A stretch of 15,377 nt of DNA from an uncultured Clostridia bacterium (GCA_947629725.1 CANREU010000022.1:1-15377); one strand, 5' to 3'; counted from the stretch's first letter, positions 5,592 through 12,211 are shown. Numbers and translations are program-made. The notes: generated by a model not told the origin, from the letters alone.

Positions 5592-5668
5592 TGGTTGAGG
5601 TGACGTGACTTGAACACGCGACCTCTTGGTCCCTAACCAAGCGCGCTACCAAACTGCGCTACACCTCA
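5592..5668 (-). tRNA. tRNA-Pro, anticodon AGG, CCA encoded
   Basis: A complete 77-nt class I cloverleaf reads on the minus strand: acceptor TGAGGTG/CACCTCA; D-stem GCGC/GCGC with loop AGTTTGGTA; anticodon stem CTTGG/CCAAG with loop TTAGGGA; five-base variable loop AGGTC; T-stem GCGTG/CACGT with loop TTCAAGT; discriminator A and CCA. The anticodon is AGG (codon CCU), so it should be charged with proline. The body is very like bacterial tRNA-Pro, which normally has TGG, GGG or CGG. A34 and the U1-A72 pair (C1-G72 is usual) are unusual. It has its own promoter (5725-5752). Confidence 0.9.
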
Positions 5669-5724
5669 ATGTTGCCGGTGGGGCCGTGCCGCAGAGCGGC
5701 GGGGCGTCTCACAAAGCATATCTA

Positions 5725-5752
5725 ATTATAGAGATATTTCGCGAAGTGTCAA
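5725..5752 (-). promoter_or_regulatory. Sigma-A promoter of the tRNA-Pro gene
   Basis: On the minus strand a perfect TTGACA (5752-5747), a 16-bp spacer and a perfect TATAAT (5730-5725) place the start about 50 nt upstream of the mature tRNA 5' end (5668). The spacer contains TTCGCGAAA. Confidence 0.85.
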
Positions 5753-5785
5753 GCGTTTTTTCTCCCTTTCGGGAAATTTATTCGG

Positions 5786-5817
5786 GGAAGAAAAGAACGG
5801 CGGGGGAGCCGCCGTTC
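5786..5817 (-). terminator. Intrinsic terminator of the XRE/zinc-ribbon membrane protein gene
   Basis: On the minus strand the stem GAACGGCGG/CCGCCGTTC (5817-5809 with 5803-5795), loop CTCCC, is followed by TTTTCTTC. It begins 16 nt after the stop codon of the gene ending at 5833. Confidence 0.85.
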
Positions 5818-5832
5818 CGCGTAATGGGTGGT

Positions 5833-6717
5833 TTACAGTTCCTTGCCGGCCGTGAGTTTGAGCGCCTGCGGGACGATGGCGAAGGGGGCGACGACGATCC
5901 CGACGAATGCCATGAAGAACACGCAGACCATGAGGACGACGAATTTGAGGACGGCGAAGAGGATCTTCATCACGATGAGGAAGAAGAAGCCCTCTAAATC
6001 GAACGTGAAGATGATGCCGGGGGTGCCGATGATCTTGACGCCCGCGAGGACGATGTCCAAAACGATGCCGTCCCAGAAGAGCTGGGCGATGAAGGGGTAG
6101 ATGAAGACGAGGTCGAAGGCGACGCCGACGACGACCGCCCACGGGGGGATCGCGTCGATAAAGACCCCCAAAAGGACGGTGGCCGCGATGACGGCGGGGG
6201 TGATGAACGCCGAGGCGATGAGCCCTCTGTTCCGCACGCGGTGATAGTCCGCTTTGCGCATTTTTTCGGCGAGCTCCGCGCTCTCCCGTTTTGCGGCCTC
6301 GGCGCGTTTCCGCTGCGCTTCCGCCTCTCTCTTCTCCTTTGCGATCTCTTCTTTACACGTTTTGCAGAGCAGTTTCGGCTGGCTCTCGCCGAGGTTCTCC
6401 TCGTTTACGACCTTCCCGCACCGCGTGCAGACGCCGAGCATGGCGAGGACGGCGGGGTGCTCCGGGGGCTCCTTCTCTTCGGCGGGTTCGGCGGGCTGTG
6501 CGGACGCGGGCTCCGGGGACTCCCCGTCCTCCTCAAAGAAGGAGAGGGGGACGTCGAACAGTTTCGCGATGCGCGACATGGTCGCAAAGTCGGGGGTCGC
6601 TTCGTCGCGCTCCCATTTGGAGACCGCCTGATAGGTGACGTTGAGCTCCGCGCCCAACGCCGCCTGCGTCATGCCCTTGCTCTTTCTCAGTTGAACGATC
6701 TTTTCTCCGTAAGACAT
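5833..6717 (-). CDS. Membrane-anchored XRE-family regulator with zinc ribbon
   Basis: This 294-residue protein has four recognisable parts. An N-terminal XRE helix-turn-helix spans residues 4-62 (IVQLRKSKGMTQAALGAELN... AVSKWERDEATPD). An acidic, Pro/Glu-rich linker spans ~62-90. A CxxC...CxxC zinc ribbon follows (Cys97, Cys100, Cys118, Cys121), then a charged Ala/Glu/Lys/Arg helix, probably coiled coil (~122-160). The C-terminal ~130 residues are very hydrophobic, with about four membrane segments (~166-188, 191-214, 243-266, 268-286). It is predicted to tether a DNA-binding domain to the membrane, with ligand and targets unknown. AAGGAG (6729-6724, minus) supports the ATG start. It has its own promoter and terminator and no operon partner. 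I know no specific name for this architecture. Confidence 0.85.
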   Translation of the reverse strand: MSYGEKIVQLRKSKGMTQAALGAELNVTYQAVSKWERDEATPDFATMSRIAKLFDVPLSFFEEDGESPEPASAQPAEPAEEKEPPEHPAVLAMLGVCTRCGKVVNEENLGESQPKLLCKTCKEEIAKEKREAEAQRKRAEAAKRESAELAEKMRKADYHRVRNRGLIASAFITPAVIAATVLLGVFIDAIPPWAVVVGVAFDLVFIYPFIAQLFWDGIVLDIVLAGVKIIGTPGIIFTFDLEGFFFLIVMKILFAVLKFVVLMVCVFFMAFVGIVVAPFAIVPQALKLTAGKEL

Positions 6718-6746
6718 CTTCGGCTCCTTGAATTCACATCAATAAA

Positions 6747-6775
6747 ATTATACAATATTTGTTTCCTAATTGCAA
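6747..6775 (-). promoter_or_regulatory. Sigma-A promoter of the XRE/zinc-ribbon membrane protein gene
   Basis: On the minus strand TTGCAA (6775-6770), a 17-bp spacer and a perfect TATAAT (6752-6747) lie about 30 bp upstream of the start codon. The rest of the 6776-6941 stretch holds only short GGGCGG-rich sequence, and I see no gene or clear signal there. Confidence 0.8.
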
Positions 6776-6941
6776 TCGGATATGGCAAAATGATGAGTTG
6801 AAATCGCTCTACTTTTAGTTGAGTTACGGCTTTTCGGGCGGGGAAGGGGCCTCCTTTCGGGCAGATTTTCGGGCGGCGGAGGGCGGCGTATCATTTGCCG
6901 TTTTTTCGCGCGGGGTGGCGGAAAAGCGGGGGTGGGGAACG

Positions 6942-6973
6942 AAAAACCGCCCCGAAGCCAAAGCGCGGGGCGG
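6942..6973 (-). terminator. Intrinsic terminator of the DUF4832-type lipoprotein gene
   Basis: On the minus strand the perfect 8-bp stem CCGCCCCG/CGGGGCGG (6973-6966 with 6954-6947), with an 11-nt loop, is followed by TTTTT. It lies 13 nt after the stop codon. Confidence 0.9.
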
Positions 6974-6986
6974 CAGAAAAAGCGTA

Positions 6987-8351
6987 TTACAGGGTGACGT
7001 TGCCGAGGACATACCAGCCGCCGTCCGTCTTGCCCTCGCTCCCGAGGAGGTAGGCGGGGGTATCCCCCTCGCGGCAGAGCCCCACTGCCAGGCGGTAAGT
7101 CCCCGCGGGGACGGCGGAGAAATCGGCCGTTATGCGCTCCTCCTTCGTTTCGGCGGGCATCCAGCCCGCGGGGTCGCAGTCTGTTTGGAAGGTCTGCACG
7201 GGCCCGTTTTCGCCGAGGAGGGCCAAGACCACGCGGCAGGGCTCGTAGATGGGGGCGACCCCGTCGTTGCGGAAGGACAGGGTCACCGTCCCGTTCGCGC
7301 GGAGGCCGCGGTGGTAGGCCGCCTCTTTCAGGCGGAAGTAATACCCCATGCGGTTGGCGAGCTCTTCGCAATAGGCGCGGTTGTTGTTGAACCAGTCGAT
7401 GTCGAGCTCGATATAGGAGGGCTTGGCGATCGCGATCGCATCCTCGAGCATACGGTTGAATTCTTCCTCCGTGCCATCCTCGATGTTGTCCTTATAGTTG
7501 CCCGCATACTCGAAGATGACGGGCAGTTTCCCATAGGCCTTTGCGAGGGTATCGAGCCCGTTGTCGTATTTGCAGATCCCGTCCCGCCGCATCGTCACGC
7601 CCTTTTCTATGAGTTCTTCATACATGCCGTCGAGGTCCTCATATCCCCACGGGTTGACGAGGAGGGTATCGGGGAACGCCCGCATGTAGGGCTCGATGTA
7701 GCGCTCGCGGATGAATTCGGGCTCGGGGCGGGCGTCGTATTCATAGTTCTCCTGCTGGATGTGGAAGCCGAAGAGGTGCTGCTCCCCCCAGTTGCCGTAG
7801 TCGAGGATGTCGATGAAGCACACGTCCTCGCTCCCGTTGTATTTTTCGCCGAGCGCCGCGATGAACTGCTCCAGCTCGCCGAGGAAAATTTCGTCCTTCC
7901 ACTGCGGGATGTATTGCTTGCTGTCGCCGTTCACGGAGAGGTCGTACTTTGCGCCGTTGTCGAAGACGAATTTGGGGGTGATGTACTCGTCGCTCGAGGA
8001 GGTGTTGCAGCACATCACGCCGAAGGCGAATTTTTTGCCGATCCCTCTATAATATCTGATCTGCTTGTCGATCTTCTCGAAGTTATACTCGCCGTCGGCG
8101 GGCTCGATGTCCGCCCAGCTGAACCTGTGGTAGCCAATCGCCGCGATGTATTGCACGCTCTTGCTCGTCTCCGAGGAGCCGCCGTAGTAGACGAACCCCT
8201 TGCCGGGATTGAGGAGCACCTCGCTCGTATCGGCGGGGTGCACGGTGACGAGGTCGGCGTCCGCCGTGGGGACGGGTGTTTTCGCCCCTCCGCAGCCCGC
8301 GCAAGCGAGGACGAGAAGAAGAGCCGCGGCCAATGCCGTAAACCGTTTCAT
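6987..8351 (-). CDS. Secreted lipoprotein, glycosidase-like barrel with C-terminal DUF4832-type domain
   Basis: This 454-residue protein starts with a lipoprotein signal (KR, a run of Ala/Leu, then LACAGCGG; the lipidated Cys is probably Cys20, possibly Cys17), so it is expected outside the membrane. The next ~300 residues look like a TIM-barrel glycoside hydrolase. LNPGKGFVYYGG (47-58) and FSWADIEPADGEYNFEKID (77-95) are typical of this family. DYGNWGE (184-190) and VIFEYAG (278-284) supply Glu190 and Glu281 as candidate catalytic acid and nucleophile. The last ~115 residues resemble the DUF4832 beta-sandwich. The chosen ATG at 8351 has a perfect AAGGAGG (8364-8358); an in-frame upstream ATG at 8399 lies in the promoter. 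No transporter or other carbohydrate gene is adjacent, so the substrate is unknown. Confidence 0.85.
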   Translation of the reverse strand: MKRFTALAAALLLVLACAGCGGAKTPVPTADADLVTVHPADTSEVLLNPGKGFVYYGGSSETSKSVQYIAAIGYHRFSWADIEPADGEYNFEKIDKQIRYYRGIGKKFAFGVMCCNTSSSDEYITPKFVFDNGAKYDLSVNGDSKQYIPQWKDEIFLGELEQFIAALGEKYNGSEDVCFIDILDYGNWGEQHLFGFHIQQENYEYDARPEPEFIRERYIEPYMRAFPDTLLVNPWGYEDLDGMYEELIEKGVTMRRDGICKYDNGLDTLAKAYGKLPVIFEYAGNYKDNIEDGTEEEFNRMLEDAIAIAKPSYIELDIDWFNNNRAYCEELANRMGYYFRLKEAAYHRGLRANGTVTLSFRNDGVAPIYEPCRVVLALLGENGPVQTFQTDCDPAGWMPAETKEERITADFSAVPAGTYRLAVGLCREGDTPAYLLGSEGKTDGGWYVLGNVTL

Positions 8352-8370
8352 GAAAAGCCTCCTTCTTTCT

Positions 8371-8399
8371 ATTATACCAGCCCCCGCGCCCTTTGTCAA
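8371..8399 (-). promoter_or_regulatory. Consensus sigma-A promoter of the lipoprotein gene, very short leader
   Basis: On the minus strand a perfect TTGACA (8399-8394), 17 bp and a perfect TATAAT (8376-8371). The predicted start (~8364) falls on the AAGGAGG ribosome site (8364-8358), so the leader is only about 13 nt. Confidence 0.85.
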
Positions 8400-8443
8400 C
8401 GCCGCATTTTGCGGGACATACCCGCACTTTTTCGCGAAAATCC

Positions 8444-8472
8444 TTTACAAAAGGACTTTTTTATGCTATACT
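8444..8472 (+). promoter_or_regulatory. Sigma-A promoter of the nrdR-ispG-polC' operon
   Basis: The -35 TTTACA (8444-8449), 17 bp and the -10 TATACT (8467-8472) predict a start near 8479. The leader of about 42 nt carries GAGAGG (8506-8511) before the nrdR ATG. The promoter is divergent from the lipoprotein promoter, with a small GCGGG/CCCGC dyad (8411-8425) between them. I saw no NrdR-box pair. Confidence 0.75.
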
Positions 8473-8520
8473 GAATGCAAAAGGAGCCCGCGAGCGTTCG
8501 GGTGTGAGAGGAAAAATCGT

Positions 8521-8982
8521 ATGCGCTGTATGTATTGTAACTGTACGGAGAGCAAGGTGATCGATTCGCGCTCGGCGGACGACGACACCACCATCCGCCG
8601 CCGCAGGGAGTGCATGGGCTGCGGGAGGCGGTTTACGACCTATGAGACCATCGAAGTCGCGCCCATCCTCGTGGTGAAGTCGGACGGGAACCGTCAGGCG
8701 TTCGACATGGGGAAGATCAAGCGCGGGATCATCAAGGCGTGCGAGAAGCGCCCCGTCCCCCTCGAGAAGATCGACGCGCTCGCCGACGAGATCGCCAAGA
8801 AGGTGTATAACTCGATGGAGCAGGAGATCACCTCCAAAGAGATCGGTGAGATGGTGATGGAGGGGCTGAAGGGGCTCGACGAGGTCGCCTATGTGCGCTA
8901 CGCCTCGGTCTACCGCTCCTTCAAGGACATTTCCTCCTTCATGAGCGAGCTGCAAAAGCTCATGGAGACGAGAGAGGACTGA
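8521..8982 (+). CDS. nrdR: Transcriptional repressor NrdR
   Basis: NrdR senses ATP/dATP and represses ribonucleotide reductase genes. The 153-residue protein has the usual length. Its N-terminal zinc ribbon has Cys3, Cys6, Cys31 and Cys34 around the family signature VIDSRSADDDTTIRRRRECM, followed by CGRRFTTYE. An ATP-cone domain occupies ~49-139 (VVKSDGNRQAFDMGKIKRGIIKAC... VAYVRYASVYRSF). It is the first gene of an apparent operon, and ispG starts 19 nt after its stop. Linkage to an isoprenoid gene and a PolC-derived exonuclease is not the commonest nrdR context. No nrd structural gene is in the window, so its targets lie elsewhere. Confidence 0.97.
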   Translation: MRCMYCNCTESKVIDSRSADDDTTIRRRRECMGCGRRFTTYETIEVAPILVVKSDGNRQAFDMGKIKRGIIKACEKRPVPLEKIDALADEIAKKVYNSMEQEITSKEIGEMVMEGLKGLDEVAYVRYASVYRSFKDISSFMSELQKLMETRED

Positions 8983-9001
8983 ACGCCGAGGGGCGGGGAA
9001 C

Positions 9002-10048
9002 ATGTCTTTCAAAAAAGTAAAAGTCGGCGGCGTGACGCTCGGAGACGGGCAGATCGCCGTGCAGAGCATGACGACGGTGAAGACGAGCGACGTGGAAAGA
9101 AGCGTCGCTCAAATCTTGGAACTCGAAAGGGCGGGCTGCGACATTGCGCGGGTCGCCGTGGAGGACGAGGCGGACGCCCTCGCCCTCAAAGAGATCGCGG
9201 GGAGGGTCGCTATCCCCGTGGTGGCGGACGTGCACTTTTCGGCGAAACTCGCCGTCCTCGCGGTGGAAAACGGGGCGGGCAAGCTCCGCATCAACCCCGG
9301 CAACATCGGCGGCGAGCGGGAGATCTCCCTCGTGGCGGACTGTTTGAAGGCGCACAATATCCCCGTGCGCGTGGGGTCGAACACGGGCAGCATCGAGCCC
9401 GAACATCTCGCCCGCTACGGCAGGAGCGCCCGCGCCCTCGTGGAGAGCGCGCTCTTCAATGTCGCCGTCCTCGAAAAGAGGGGGGTGGAGAACATCGTCG
9501 TCTCGGTGAAGGCGTCCGACGTGCCCCTCACCGCGGAGGCGTACACCATGCTCGCGGAGAAGTGCGGCTATCCCCTGCACCTCGGCGTGACCGAGGCGGG
9601 CGTGGGGGACGCGGCGCTCGTGAAGAGCGCCGTCGGGATCGGCTCCCTCCTTTTAAGGGGGATCGGCGACACGATCCGCGTCTCTCTTTCGGCGGACCCC
9701 GTCGAAGAGGTGTATGCGGCGCATGAGATCCTGCGGGCGTGCGGGCTGGAAAAGGACTATGCGGAGGTGGTCGCCTGCCCCACCTGCGGGCGGTGCCGTT
9801 ACGACTGTATCGGGCTCGCGAAGCGGGTCTCCGAGCGGGTGCGCGGAGTGAAAAAGAGGTGCAAGATCGCCGTGATGGGGTGCGTGGTGAACGGCCCCGG
9901 CGAGGCGAAGGGGTGCGACCTCGGCATCGCGGGGGGCAGGGAGTATTGCCTCATCATGGAGAAGGGAAAGGAGAACGAGCGCGTGCGCGCGGAGGACGCG
10001 GAAAGGGCGTTTTTTGCGCGTTTGGAGGCGCTTTTGGAGCGCAAATGA
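9002..10048 (+). CDS. ispG: 4-hydroxy-3-methylbut-2-en-1-yl diphosphate synthase (IspG/GcpE)
   Basis: IspG is the [4Fe-4S] enzyme that converts MEcPP to HMBPP in the methylerythritol phosphate pathway. The 348-residue protein has the TIM-barrel N-terminus (VQSMTTVKTSDVE, ADVHF, LRINPGNIG, VRVGSNTGS, LHLGVTEAG) and the C-terminal cluster domain. The ligands are Cys259 and Cys262 (CPTC), Cys294 (MGCVVNGPGEA) and Glu301; their spacing matches E. coli IspG (Cys270, Cys273, Cys305, Glu312). The start is the ATG after a purine-rich GAGGGGCGGGGAA. It overlaps the next gene by 4 nt (ATGA), indicating translational coupling. Clostridia and bacilli often have dxr-rseP-ispG-polC here; dxr and rseP are absent and nrdR is upstream instead. 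Confidence 0.98.
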   Translation: MSFKKVKVGGVTLGDGQIAVQSMTTVKTSDVERSVAQILELERAGCDIARVAVEDEADALALKEIAGRVAIPVVADVHFSAKLAVLAVENGAGKLRINPGNIGGEREISLVADCLKAHNIPVRVGSNTGSIEPEHLARYGRSARALVESALFNVAVLEKRGVENIVVSVKASDVPLTAEAYTMLAEKCGYPLHLGVTEAGVGDAALVKSAVGIGSLLLRGIGDTIRVSLSADPVEEVYAAHEILRACGLEKDYAEVVACPTCGRCRYDCIGLAKRVSERVRGVKKRCKIAVMGCVVNGPGEAKGCDLGIAGGREYCLIMEKGKENERVRAEDAERAFFARLEALLERK

Positions 10049-11565
10049 AGAGCGAAGAATATCTCGAAGAGATCAGAAAGCGGGAAAATCTCTCCCGTGC
10101 GGTCCTCAAAAAGATCGTCGCGGAGGGAGATACCGCCGAATTTCAGCTTGTCACCGACCGCACCTACACGCGGGAGGACTGCGCCTATGCCGACGAGGTC
10201 ACCCAACGCTTTGTGCCCGAGGGCATGAAGGGGAGGGCGGCGGTGACGAAGAGCGTGCCGACGGAGGAGGGGGTGCGGCGCACCCTTCTCGGGATCTTGC
10301 GCACCCGCTATCCCGCCGTGGCGGCGTTCGTCTCCCCCGACGACGCGCGCGTCTCCCTCTCGGAGGGGGGCGGGCGGTTTTTCCTCACGGTGGGGGAGGA
10401 CGACGGCGCTCTCTTTTCGGAGGACGAGGTGCTCGACGGGCTCTCCAAAGAGCTCGGAAAACAGATCTGCGGCGTGTGGAGCGGAGAATTCCGCCGCGAG
10501 AAGAGGGCGCGCGGGGAGATCGAGCGGGAGGAGACTGCTCCCGCGGAGTACGACGCGGCGCCCCGCTTTTTCCCCGTTGAGGGGTACGCCCCGATCGACG
10601 GGGCGGAGCCGGAGCATGCGATCTACATCGACGACCTCGGGCGCGAATACGAGGGGGTGACGGTGTGCGGCACGGTCACCTACATCGAAGAGAAACTCAC
10701 AAAGAACGGAAAACCCTACTTTTCCGTCACGGTCTCGGACGGGAGCGGGTCTCTCCGCGCCGCCTACTTTTCCAAGAAGGCGACGGTGGAGAAGGTGCGC
10801 GCCGTGCAGCGGGGGGACTCGGTGTGCCTCACGGGGGACAACGAGCTCTATAACGGCTCCCTCTCCTTCCGCGCCCGCAAGATCGACTACGGCGCCCCGC
10901 CCGAAGGATATGTGTTCGAGACGAGGCCTTCCCGCCCCGTCCCCGCCCGCTACACCTGCGTTTTTCCGACCCCTGTCTCCGATTTCGTGCAGGGGGCGCT
11001 CTTCGGGGAGGTCGCCCTTCCCGCCGCCCTCAAGGAGAGGGATTTCGTCGTATTCGATCTGGAGACGACGGGTCTCAACACGTCGGCGGCCTCGGGCAAT
11101 ATCGACCGTATCATCGAGATCGGCGCGGTGAAGATCGCGAAGGGGAACATCGCGGAGAAGTTCTCCGCCTTCGTCGCCTGCCCCGTAAAGCTCCCCGCGG
11201 AGATCGTGGAGATCACGGGGATCACCGACGACATGCTCGCCGGGGCGCCCAAGATCGGGGACGTCATCGCCGATTTCTATAAGTTCTGCGACGGCTGCGC
11301 CCTCGTCGGGCACAATGCGGCGGCGTTCGATATAAAGCTCGTCCGCTACTACGGCGAGAAGGAGGGCTACCTCTTCTCCCACCGCGTGTACGACACCATC
11401 CCCTTCTCGCAGGAGCTGCTCCGTCTCCCCAACTACAAACTCAACACGATCGCCGACTACTTCGGCTTCACGTTCAACCACCATCGCGCCTACGACGACG
11501 CCTTCGTCACGGCGAAGATCTTCATCGAGCTGTGCAAGAAAAAGGGCGGGCTGCCCCGCGCATAG
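10045..11565 (+). CDS. PolC-derived protein: N-terminal domain + OB fold + DEDDh 3'-5' exonuclease, no PHP or polymerase
   Basis: This 506-residue protein corresponds to the front of PolC, the replicative polymerase, without the catalytic core. Residues ~1-150 resemble the PolC N-terminal region (LVTDRTYTREDC... AFVSPDDARVSL). An OB fold follows at ~203-280 (GVTVCGTVTYIEEKLTKNGK... VTVSDGSGSLRAAYF). Residues ~334-500 form a complete proofreading exonuclease with Asp338 and Glu340 (FDLETTGLN), Asp429 (GHNAAAFDIKL), His480 and Asp485 (HHRAYDDAFVTA). In full PolC a PHP segment separates OB and exonuclease, and PHP plus polymerase (~800 residues) follow. Here both are missing and TAG comes soon after the exonuclease. 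The gene lies directly after ispG, the standard polC locus, with a 4-nt overlap. Both junctions are clean, so this looks like a functional reduced protein and not a decaying fragment. Confidence 0.85.
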   Translation: MKSEEYLEEIRKRENLSRAVLKKIVAEGDTAEFQLVTDRTYTREDCAYADEVTQRFVPEGMKGRAAVTKSVPTEEGVRRTLLGILRTRYPAVAAFVSPDDARVSLSEGGGRFFLTVGEDDGALFSEDEVLDGLSKELGKQICGVWSGEFRREKRARGEIEREETAPAEYDAAPRFFPVEGYAPIDGAEPEHAIYIDDLGREYEGVTVCGTVTYIEEKLTKNGKPYFSVTVSDGSGSLRAAYFSKKATVEKVRAVQRGDSVCLTGDNELYNGSLSFRARKIDYGAPPEGYVFETRPSRPVPARYTCVFPTPVSDFVQGALFGEVALPAALKERDFVVFDLETTGLNTSAASGNIDRIIEIGAVKIAKGNIAEKFSAFVACPVKLPAEIVEITGITDDMLAGAPKIGDVIADFYKFCDGCALVGHNAAAFDIKLVRYYGEKEGYLFSHRVYDTIPFSQELLRLPNYKLNTIADYFGFTFNHHRAYDDAFVTAKIFIELCKKKGGLPRA

Positions 11566-11570
11566 GGGTC

Positions 11571-11644
11571 GGAAAACGCCGAAAAAGGGCGGAATTTTCC
11601 CTGTTTACGCCCGCGCGTGCGAAAAAGTTGCGAAAAACTTTTCG
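11571..11644 (+). terminator. Weak tandem hairpins after the PolC-derived gene
   Basis: The first hairpin is GGAAAACGCC...GGCG with TTTTCC (11571-11600), a 4-bp GC core plus a 6-bp outer A/T-rich stem. The second is CGAAAAAGTT (11620-11629)/AACTTTTCG (11636-11644). Neither has a classical U-tract, so termination before the rimP promoter is possible but uncertain. Confidence 0.35.
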
Positions 11645-11651
11645 GAAACGC

Positions 11652-11680
11652 TTGCCAAGCGCCCGAAAGCGTGCTATAAT
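11652..11680 (+). promoter_or_regulatory. Sigma-A promoter of the rimP-nusA-rnpM-ylxQ-infB operon
   Basis: The -35 TTGCCA (11652-11657), 17 bp and a perfect -10 TATAAT (11675-11680) predict a start near 11687 and a leader of about 70 nt before the rimP GTG. Confidence 0.82.
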
Positions 11681-11712
11681 AGGGACGCTTGATCGAAGAT
11701 AACACGGAGATT

Positions 11713-11740
11713 GAGAGCGGGTCGCCGCTCTCATTTCTTT
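11713..11740 (+). promoter_or_regulatory. Leader hairpin upstream of rimP
   Basis: The perfect 8-bp stem GAGAGCGG (11713-11720)/CCGCTCTC (11725-11732) with loop GTCG is followed by ATTTCTTT. It ends 11 nt before the ribosome site. The position and form recall leader structures seen upstream of rimP/nusA operons. It could act as a weak attenuator read through by NusA-modified polymerase, or as an mRNA-stability element; the sequence alone does not decide. Confidence 0.55.
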
Positions 11741-11755
11741 ATAAAGGAGCACACC

Positions 11756-12211
11756 GTGAAAGTAAAACCGGAAGAGGAGATCCTCTCCTTCCTCGCGCCC
11801 GTTGCGGCGGAGGTGGGCGTGGAGCTCGCGGAGGCGAAGTTCGACCAAAGGACGAGGACCCTCACCCTCTATATCGACAGGGAGGAGGGGATCGACCTTG
11901 TGACCTGCGAAAAATTCCACCGAGCGGTCGACGGGCCCCTCGACGAGCTCGACCCGACCTACGGGGAGAGCTACACCCTGAATTGCTCCTCTCTGGGGCT
12001 CGACCGTCCCTTCCGCACCGCGAGGGACTTCGCGCGGCGGATGGGGGAGAAGGTGGAAGTCCGCCTCTATGCGCCCATTGGGGGCAAGAAAGTCCACGAG
12101 GGCGTGTTGAAGGGCTTCGACGGGACGACGGTGTTCCTCGAAGAGGACGGAGCGGAGAAGGAGTATCCCTTCTCCTCATGCGCAAAAGTGAGCCTTGTTA
12201 TCGAGGTATGA
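11756..12211 (+). CDS. rimP: Ribosome maturation factor RimP
   Basis: RimP assists 30S subunit assembly. The GTG at 11756 is chosen because AAGGAG (11744-11749) sits 6 nt upstream, giving 151 residues, the normal family length. The only upstream in-frame start would extend into the leader hairpin. Family features are the N-terminal alpha/beta domain (FLAPVAAEVGVELAEAKF, LTLYIDREEGIDLVTCEKF) and the signature SLGLDRPFRTARDFARRMGE, followed by the SH3-like C-terminal domain. It heads the conserved rimP-nusA-rnpM-ylxQ-infB operon, with nusA starting 28 nt after its stop. Confidence 0.95.
   Translation: MKVKPEEEILSFLAPVAAEVGVELAEAKFDQRTRTLTLYIDREEGIDLVTCEKFHRAVDGPLDELDPTYGESYTLNCSSLGLDRPFRTARDFARRMGEKVEVRLYAPIGGKKVHEGVLKGFDGTTVFLEEDGAEKEYPFSSCAKVSLVIEV

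Noticed and set aside
8352..8399. Upstream ATG giving a 470-residue lipoprotein
   Set aside because: It lies within the -35 box of the promoter and would precede the signal peptide; the internal ATG has a perfect ribosome site.
6819..8474. 551-codon plus-strand open frame opposite the lipoprotein gene
   Set aside because: The minus-strand gene has a signal peptide, ribosome site, consensus promoter and terminator; this frame runs through all of them.
8352..8520. NrdR-box autoregulation of nrdR
   Set aside because: No pair of NrdR-box-like sequences was seen; only a short GCGGG/CCCGC dyad is present.
9799..11484. 561-codon minus-strand open frame opposite ispG and the PolC-derived gene
   Set aside because: It is a composition shadow of the well-supported plus-strand genes, with no ribosome site or domain.
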